Assembly: GCA_001664505.1 (NCBI GenBank)
Contig: CP011806.1
Span: forward strand, 4,512,149 to 4,546,331
DNA from: Acidobacteria bacterium Mor1
Lineage (GTDB): Bacteria > Acidobacteriota > Polarisedimenticolia > Polarisedimenticolales > Polarisedimenticolaceae
DNA length: 34,183 nt
Reading direction: 5' to 3'
In this document: positions 30,440 through 34,183 of the stretch, in pieces
Layout of the letters: every line of letters starts with the position of its first letter
Position numbering within the stretch: the first letter of the stretch is position 1
Position numbers and translations under genes: made by a program
Notes under the pieces: model-generated
Databases searched by the model: none
Seen by the model: only the letters and a program-made list of their open reading frames with translations
Told to the model about the DNA's origin: nothing

Positions 30440-31564
30440 ATGTCCGACGTACGAGCCGCCGAAACTCCGAGCGTTTCCCCTGCGCCGCCGCCGGTCGAGA
30501 AGAGCCGGTTCCCGACCTGGCTCAAGGTGCTGCTCGGTTGCGGCGTCGGCTGCGGCGTCCTGGTTTTCGCCGTGTTCCTGGCGGTGAGCTACGGCGCCTG
30601 GTGGCTGACCTCGGCCGGGAAGCAGATCGAGACCGGCGATATCGCCGTGGCGGGCACGACCAATGTCGTTCGGATCGAGGCCGAGGATGCCGACGGCGAC
30701 CTGGTGAACTTCCTGACGACCATGTTGCTCGACATCCAGACGGCCCAATCGGAAGCGGCCCAGGAGGGGCTCCCCGAATCGATGGCCTGGCTCGATTCAT
30801 TCCGTCAGATGCAGCAGAGCCAGGGAGCCCAGGGCCTCGCGATGTACGTCCCTAAGGAGGTCACCCTGGTGTTCGAGCCGGGTGACGACGGCTCGATGCA
30901 TACGGTTGCCGCGATCAACCTGCGGGCCTTTCCCAAGCTGATCCAGATGTTCGTTTCGCTCGCCGCATCCTCCGGCGATACGGCAATTCGTGAGGCCTCC
31001 TATCGGGATGTGGAGTACCAGGTGTTCGACGAGGAGGCATCCCTGGCCTTCCTCGGCGGCACGATGCTCTGGGCCGCCAGCGAGGACTCCATGCGCCTCG
31101 TGATCGACCGGGTTTCCGGCGAAGGGGCAGCGAGAGAGACAGAGGAGTCCTCGGCGTTGCTGGTCGCCGAGCCCGGAGAGTGGGAGATTCAGGGACGCTT
31201 CGACGCCGACGGGATTCGCCACCTGCGCAGTTTCAGCGAGTCCGACGAGGAAACGATGGTCGAAGACGTCGAGCTCGTCGCGGTGCAGTTCGGGATCGAC
31301 GTGACCTCGGCGGATAGCATCAACGGTTTCCTCTCCGGAGCCGGCGGTGACCTCGACAAGGTTGAGGAGGGCCTGACCCGGGCCTTTGAAGGCATGGTCG
31401 AGGACTGCTCCGACGTCGGCATGTCGTGTGAGTACGAGGTGCGCCGCGAATCGGACCGGGTGGTGGTCTCGTTCGAGCATTCGGGAATCCGTGAGGCGCT
31501 GCGTCGCGGCATCCGGGAGTCGATGGCTGCCGAGATCGAGGGCGCTTCCGGAGAGGCACCCTAG
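30440..31564 (+). CDS. Membrane-anchored protein of unknown function
   Basis: 374 residues with GGGAG upstream of the ATG. A Pro-rich cytoplasmic N terminus (SVSPAPPPVEKSRFP) leads to one transmembrane helix (WLKVLLGCGVGCGVLVFAVFLAVSYG, residues about 27-52), and the rest is extracytoplasmic. The outer part has repeated alpha/beta segments (PKEVTLVFEPGDDGSMHTVA, FLGGTMLWAASEDSMRLVID, RFDADGIRHLRSF) and an acidic bias. These resemble, in style, the DUF3352-like protein at 19274, but the two are not clearly homologous. Two Cys (DCSDVGMSCEYEV) may form a disulfide. It is divergent from the isomerase gene, and an HPt gene follows 106 bases later. Confidence 0.8.
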   Translation: MSDVRAAETPSVSPAPPPVEKSRFPTWLKVLLGCGVGCGVLVFAVFLAVSYGAWWLTSAGKQIETGDIAVAGTTNVVRIEAEDADGDLVNFLTTMLLDIQTAQSEAAQEGLPESMAWLDSFRQMQQSQGAQGLAMYVPKEVTLVFEPGDDGSMHTVAAINLRAFPKLIQMFVSLAASSGDTAIREASYRDVEYQVFDEEASLAFLGGTMLWAASEDSMRLVIDRVSGEGAARETEESSALLVAEPGEWEIQGRFDADGIRHLRSFSESDEETMVEDVELVAVQFGIDVTSADSINGFLSGAGGDLDKVEEGLTRAFEGMVEDCSDVGMSCEYEVRRESDRVVVSFEHSGIREALRRGIRESMAAEIEGASGEAP

Positions 31565-31670
31565 CCGATACGATTTCGCAATTCACTCAAGTCGGCCGGG
31601 CCGCGGCCGATCTCCTTCCAGCTTCGCGACTCCGGGTTGGGCCCGGGGTCCCAAAAGAGGTGCCGACGGA

Positions 31671-32024
31671 ATGAGTGATCGACCCACGTTCGACCAGGAA
31701 TTCGTACTGAACCAGACCGGTGGCGATCAGGAGTTGATGGGGGAGGTGTTGGCCCTCTTCCTCACCGAGACGCCTCGCATGCTGGAAGACGTGCGGGCCG
31801 CCGTGACCTCCGGGGACGCCGGGACCGTAGAGCGCACCGCGCATCGGCTGAAAGGATCGCTGGTGGCGATTGCCGCCCAGCCGGCTGCCGACGAGGCCCT
31901 CCGTCTCGAGACCCTGGGGCGCCAGGGAGAGGTGGCCAGCGCCTCCCAGGTGCTGAGTTGTCTCGAGCAGGAAATCGACCGGTTGATGCCGGAAATCCGC
32001 CAGGTGACCGGAGCCGGTTCCTAG
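31671..32024 (+). CDS. Orphan HPt (histidine phosphotransfer) protein
   Basis: 117 residues from the ATG at 31671 with AGAGGTG nine bases upstream. It is a lone four-helix HPt domain: FVLNQTGGDQELMGEVLALF, then the phosphorylated His58 in RTAHRLKGSLVAIAA and the closing helix ALRLETLGRQGEVASASQVL. HPt proteins relay phosphate from a hybrid kinase to a receiver. No hybrid kinase or receiver lies beside it, so its partners are elsewhere. The H-NOX receivers in this window could be tested, but nothing in the sequence links them. Confidence 0.93.
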   Translation: MSDRPTFDQEFVLNQTGGDQELMGEVLALFLTETPRMLEDVRAAVTSGDAGTVERTAHRLKGSLVAIAAQPAADEALRLETLGRQGEVASASQVLSCLEQEIDRLMPEIRQVTGAGS

Positions 32025-32289
32025 CACGAATCCCTTTCCCGATTCCCCGGGCCGGAACGGAGCAAACCATGCTCCGAGTTCGCCGTCCGGTGCAGTAACC
32101 CTTTTCGTGGTAACGATTTGTGGCGCCGATCCCCCCGGCGCCGCGCCGCCTTGCGCCCGCCTCCCGGCCCGCGGAATTCTTGCCCGCGTGGTACCATTCC
32201 AAGCCCGTTCGACATTCCGACCCGACAACACCCGAGAGGGCGTCCGACGCGACCGTTCCCTCCGGATCGACCCCACTAGGAGGCGACGC

Positions 32290-34183
32290 GTGCCCCAGTC
32301 GAAGACGAGCCTGGCCGAGTCCCACGGCATCAGCCGCGAGAGCATCGTCCGCGATTACCGCCTGGCATTTCAGAGCCGCCAGGCCAGCATCATCGGTCGG
32401 AAAGAGGTGTTCACCGGCAAGGCCAAGTTCGGCATCTTCGGGGACGGCAAGGAAATCGCCCAACTCGCCATGGCGCGGGCCTTCCGCAAGGGGGACTTCC
32501 GCTCGGGCTACTATCGCGACCAGACCTTCATGTTCGCCACGGGCATGACCAGCCTGGCCAACTTCTTCGCCCAGCTCTACGCCCATCCTGAACTCGAGCA
32601 CGACCCTTCGTCGTCGGGCCGTTCGATGACCGCCCACTTCGCCACGCGGATGCTCAACGAGGACGGCAGCTGGAAGCGCCTGCGAGATGAGTACAACTCG
32701 GCGTCGGACATCTCGCCGACCGGCTCCCAGATGCCGCGGCTGGTCGGGCTCGGCCTGGCCTCCCGGCTCTTCCGCGAGCTGGAGGGTCTCGAGGATTTCG
32801 AAGGCTTCTCGGACAACGGCAACGAGGTCGCCTTCGGCACCATCGGCAACGCGAGCTGCGCCGAGGGCATGTTCTGGGAAGCGATCAACGCCATCGGCGT
32901 GCTGCAGGCCCCGGTGGTCATGTCGGTCTGGGACGACGGCTACGGCATCTCGGTGCCCAACCACATCCAGGTGACCAAGGGCAACATCTCGGAGTTGCTG
33001 GCCGGGTTCCAGCGCAAGAAGGGCACCAACGGATACGACATCTACACCGTCAAGGCCTGGGACTACCCCGCGTTGGTCGAGACCTATCTCAACGCCGCCG
33101 AGACCGCCCGCAAGGAACATGTCCCGGCGATCATCCACGTGCTGGAGATGACCCAGCCGTCGGGGCACTCGACGTCGGGGAGCCACGAACGCTACAAGTC
33201 GAAGGAACGGCTCCAGTGGGAGAAGGACTTCGACGGCATCGCCAAGATGCGCGAGTGGATGATCTCCCAGAAGATCGCCACCGCCAAGGAACTCGACGCC
33301 TTCGATGCCGAGGACAAGCAGCACGTCCTCGACGTCAAGACCGAGGCCTGGGACGCGTTCCACACGCCGATCCGCGAAGAGCTGGATCAGGTGGTCGGGA
33401 TTCTCGACCAGCTGGCCTGGCGTTCGCCGCAGAAGGAAAAGCTCGAGGCGGTGCGGGACGCGGTCAAGCGCATCCCCACGCCGCTGCGCCGGGACATCAT
33501 GCATGCCGTGCAGGAAGCCCTGGTGCTGGTCCGCGATGAAGATCAGCCGGCCCGCAAGCAGTTGATCGACTGGAAGCACGAGCAGACGAAGATCAACAAG
33601 GCACGCTTCAGTTCCCACCTCTACATCGAGGGTCCGGCGTCGGCGCTCGAGATTCCGCCGGTGGCCGCCCAGGCCGGCGATGAAACCCTGCGGGGCTTCG
33701 AGGTGCTGAACCGCTGCTTCGACGAAGCGCTCGGCCGCCACCCGAACCTGGTGGTCTTCGGTGAGGACGTCGGCCAGTTAGGCGACGTCAACCAGGGCTT
33801 CTCGGGCATGCAGGAGAAGTACGGCGAGTTGCGGGTCAGCGATACCGGCATTCGCGAGACCACCATCGTGGGGCAGGGGATCGGCCTTGCCATGCGCGGC
33901 TTCCGGCCGTTGCTCGAGATCCAGTACCTGGACTACGTGCTCTACGCGCTGCAGATCATGTCCGACGACCTGTGCTCCCTGCACTACCGCACTCGTGGCG
34001 GGCAGAAGGCTCCGGTGATCATCCGCACCCGTGGCCATCGCCTTGAAGGCATCTGGCACGCCGGTTCGCCGATGGCGGGCATGCTCGGCCTGGTGCGCGG
34101 CATGTATGTCTGCGTGCCCCGCAACATGACCCAGGCCGCCGGCATGTACAACACGCTGCTGGCCTCCGACGACTCGGCGATCG
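32290..34183 (+). CDS. Thiamine-dependent 2-oxoacid dehydrogenase, fused E1 alpha/beta subunits (3' truncated by window end)
   Basis: 631 codons visible from a GTG at 32290 with AGGAGG six bases upstream, and the frame stays open to the window end. The N-terminal half is E1-alpha-like: RDYRLAFQSRQASIIGRKEV, GKEIAQLAMARAFRKGDFRS and the thiamine-diphosphate motif GNASCAEGMFWEAIN ending in WDDGYGIS. From about residue 465 an E1-beta half follows: NRCFDEALGRHPNLVVFGED, SDTGIRETTIVGQGIGLAMR and LEIQYLDYVLYALQ. Such fused E1 proteins occur in Bacteroidota and Acidobacteriota. They belong to the pyruvate or branched-chain 2-oxoacid dehydrogenase complex; the substrate is not fixed by sequence alone. 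It should feed acyl-CoA to the same metabolism as the acyl-CoA dehydrogenase. Confidence 0.93.
   Translation, partial: MPQSKTSLAESHGISRESIVRDYRLAFQSRQASIIGRKEVFTGKAKFGIFGDGKEIAQLAMARAFRKGDFRSGYYRDQTFMFATGMTSLANFFAQLYAHPELEHDPSSSGRSMTAHFATRMLNEDGSWKRLRDEYNSASDISPTGSQMPRLVGLGLASRLFRELEGLEDFEGFSDNGNEVAFGTIGNASCAEGMFWEAINAIGVLQAPVVMSVWDDGYGISVPNHIQVTKGNISELLAGFQRKKGTNGYDIYTVKAWDYPALVETYLNAAETARKEHVPAIIHVLEMTQPSGHSTSGSHERYKSKERLQWEKDFDGIAKMREWMISQKIATAKELDAFDAEDKQHVLDVKTEAWDAFHTPIREELDQVVGILDQLAWRSPQKEKLEAVRDAVKRIPTPLRRDIMHAVQEALVLVRDEDQPARKQLIDWKHEQTKINKARFSSHLYIEGPASALEIPPVAAQAGDETLRGFEVLNRCFDEALGRHPNLVVFGEDVGQLGDVNQGFSGMQEKYGELRVSDTGIRETTIVGQGIGLAMRGFRPLLEIQYLDYVLYALQIMSDDLCSLHYRTRGGQKAPVIIRTRGHRLEGIWHAGSPMAGMLGLVRGMYVCVPRNMTQAAGMYNTLLASDDSAI

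Noticed and set aside
32069-32098. 9-codon open frame (MLRVRRPVQ) in the gap before the E1 gene
   Set aside because: Only a weak GGAGC lies upstream, and no attenuator structure or conserved pattern can be shown.
32122-32142. GGCGCC / GGCGCC hairpin as terminator of the HPt gene
   Set aside because: The stem is only 6 bp with a 9-base loop, lies nearly 100 bases past the stop and has no T-run.

Overview
The window is a compact, GC-rich (roughly two-thirds G+C by eye) bacterial chromosome segment with about 33 protein-coding genes. It contains no rRNA or tRNA gene, no CRISPR array and no insertion sequence. Signal peptides, a lipoprotein, an outer-membrane beta-barrel and a PilT ATPase point to a Gram-negative envelope. 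A Myxo-type Cys-rich repeat, type III glutamine synthetase, a fused E1 alpha/beta 2-oxoacid dehydrogenase, EgtB and an H-NOX operon would suit an environmental Acidobacteriota-like (for example Thermoanaerobaculia or Polarisedimenticolia) or Myxococcota-like lineage. That placement is an inference, not something the sequence proves. Many genes overlap by 1-4 nt or have well-spaced Shine-Dalgarno sites; a few have none and look leaderless.

Layout. 1-5268: the tail of a secreted Cys-rich protein with a clean terminator, a secreted helical protein, a two-gene operon for a secreted protein and a parallel beta-helix protein, a small secreted protein, and an ECF sigma factor with a four-helix membrane partner. 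5390-10517: acyl-CoA dehydrogenase, then an ABC1/UbiB-type kinase and a PaaI-like thioesterase facing a TetR regulator, an alpha/beta hydrolase and a cupin. A near-perfect palindrome over the tetR promoter probably controls this divergent locus. 10521-14717: a four-gene, translationally coupled nitric-oxide signalling operon in the order H-NOX, PAS histidine kinase, REC-HDOD and REC-degenerate HD-GYP, divergent from a pilT retraction ATPase (14917-16008).

16116-20563: a near-consensus sigma-54 promoter in front of a 100-residue zinc-ribbon protein, then a beta-barrel protein, a fasciclin-domain protein, a PQQ-type beta-propeller protein and a secreted protein with a pseudopilin-like tail. 20579-24949: a MerR/B12-binding regulator with altered cobalamin motifs, a small membrane protein, egtB overlapping a CBS-pair gene, and two more CBS-pair genes. 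25049-28928: a lipoprotein made of 11-residue helical repeats, an aldo/keto reductase and type III glutamine synthetase, closed by a strong bidirectional terminator. 29008-34183: a selenocysteine-containing peroxiredoxin-like protein with its own SECIS-like hairpin, a DsbA-fold isomerase, a membrane-anchored protein, an orphan HPt protein, and the E1 alpha/beta fusion running off the end.

The most notable items are the in-frame UGA (WUPYC) selenoprotein at 29008-29625 and the H-NOX operon, whose two response-regulator outputs (HDOD and an inactivated HD-GYP) differ from the usual diguanylate cyclase or EAL partners. No gene-free stretch exceeds 300 bases. The longest gaps are 32025-32289, where I see only a short GGCGCC hairpin and a possible TACCAT -10 element, and 26483-26738, the glutamine synthetase leader.
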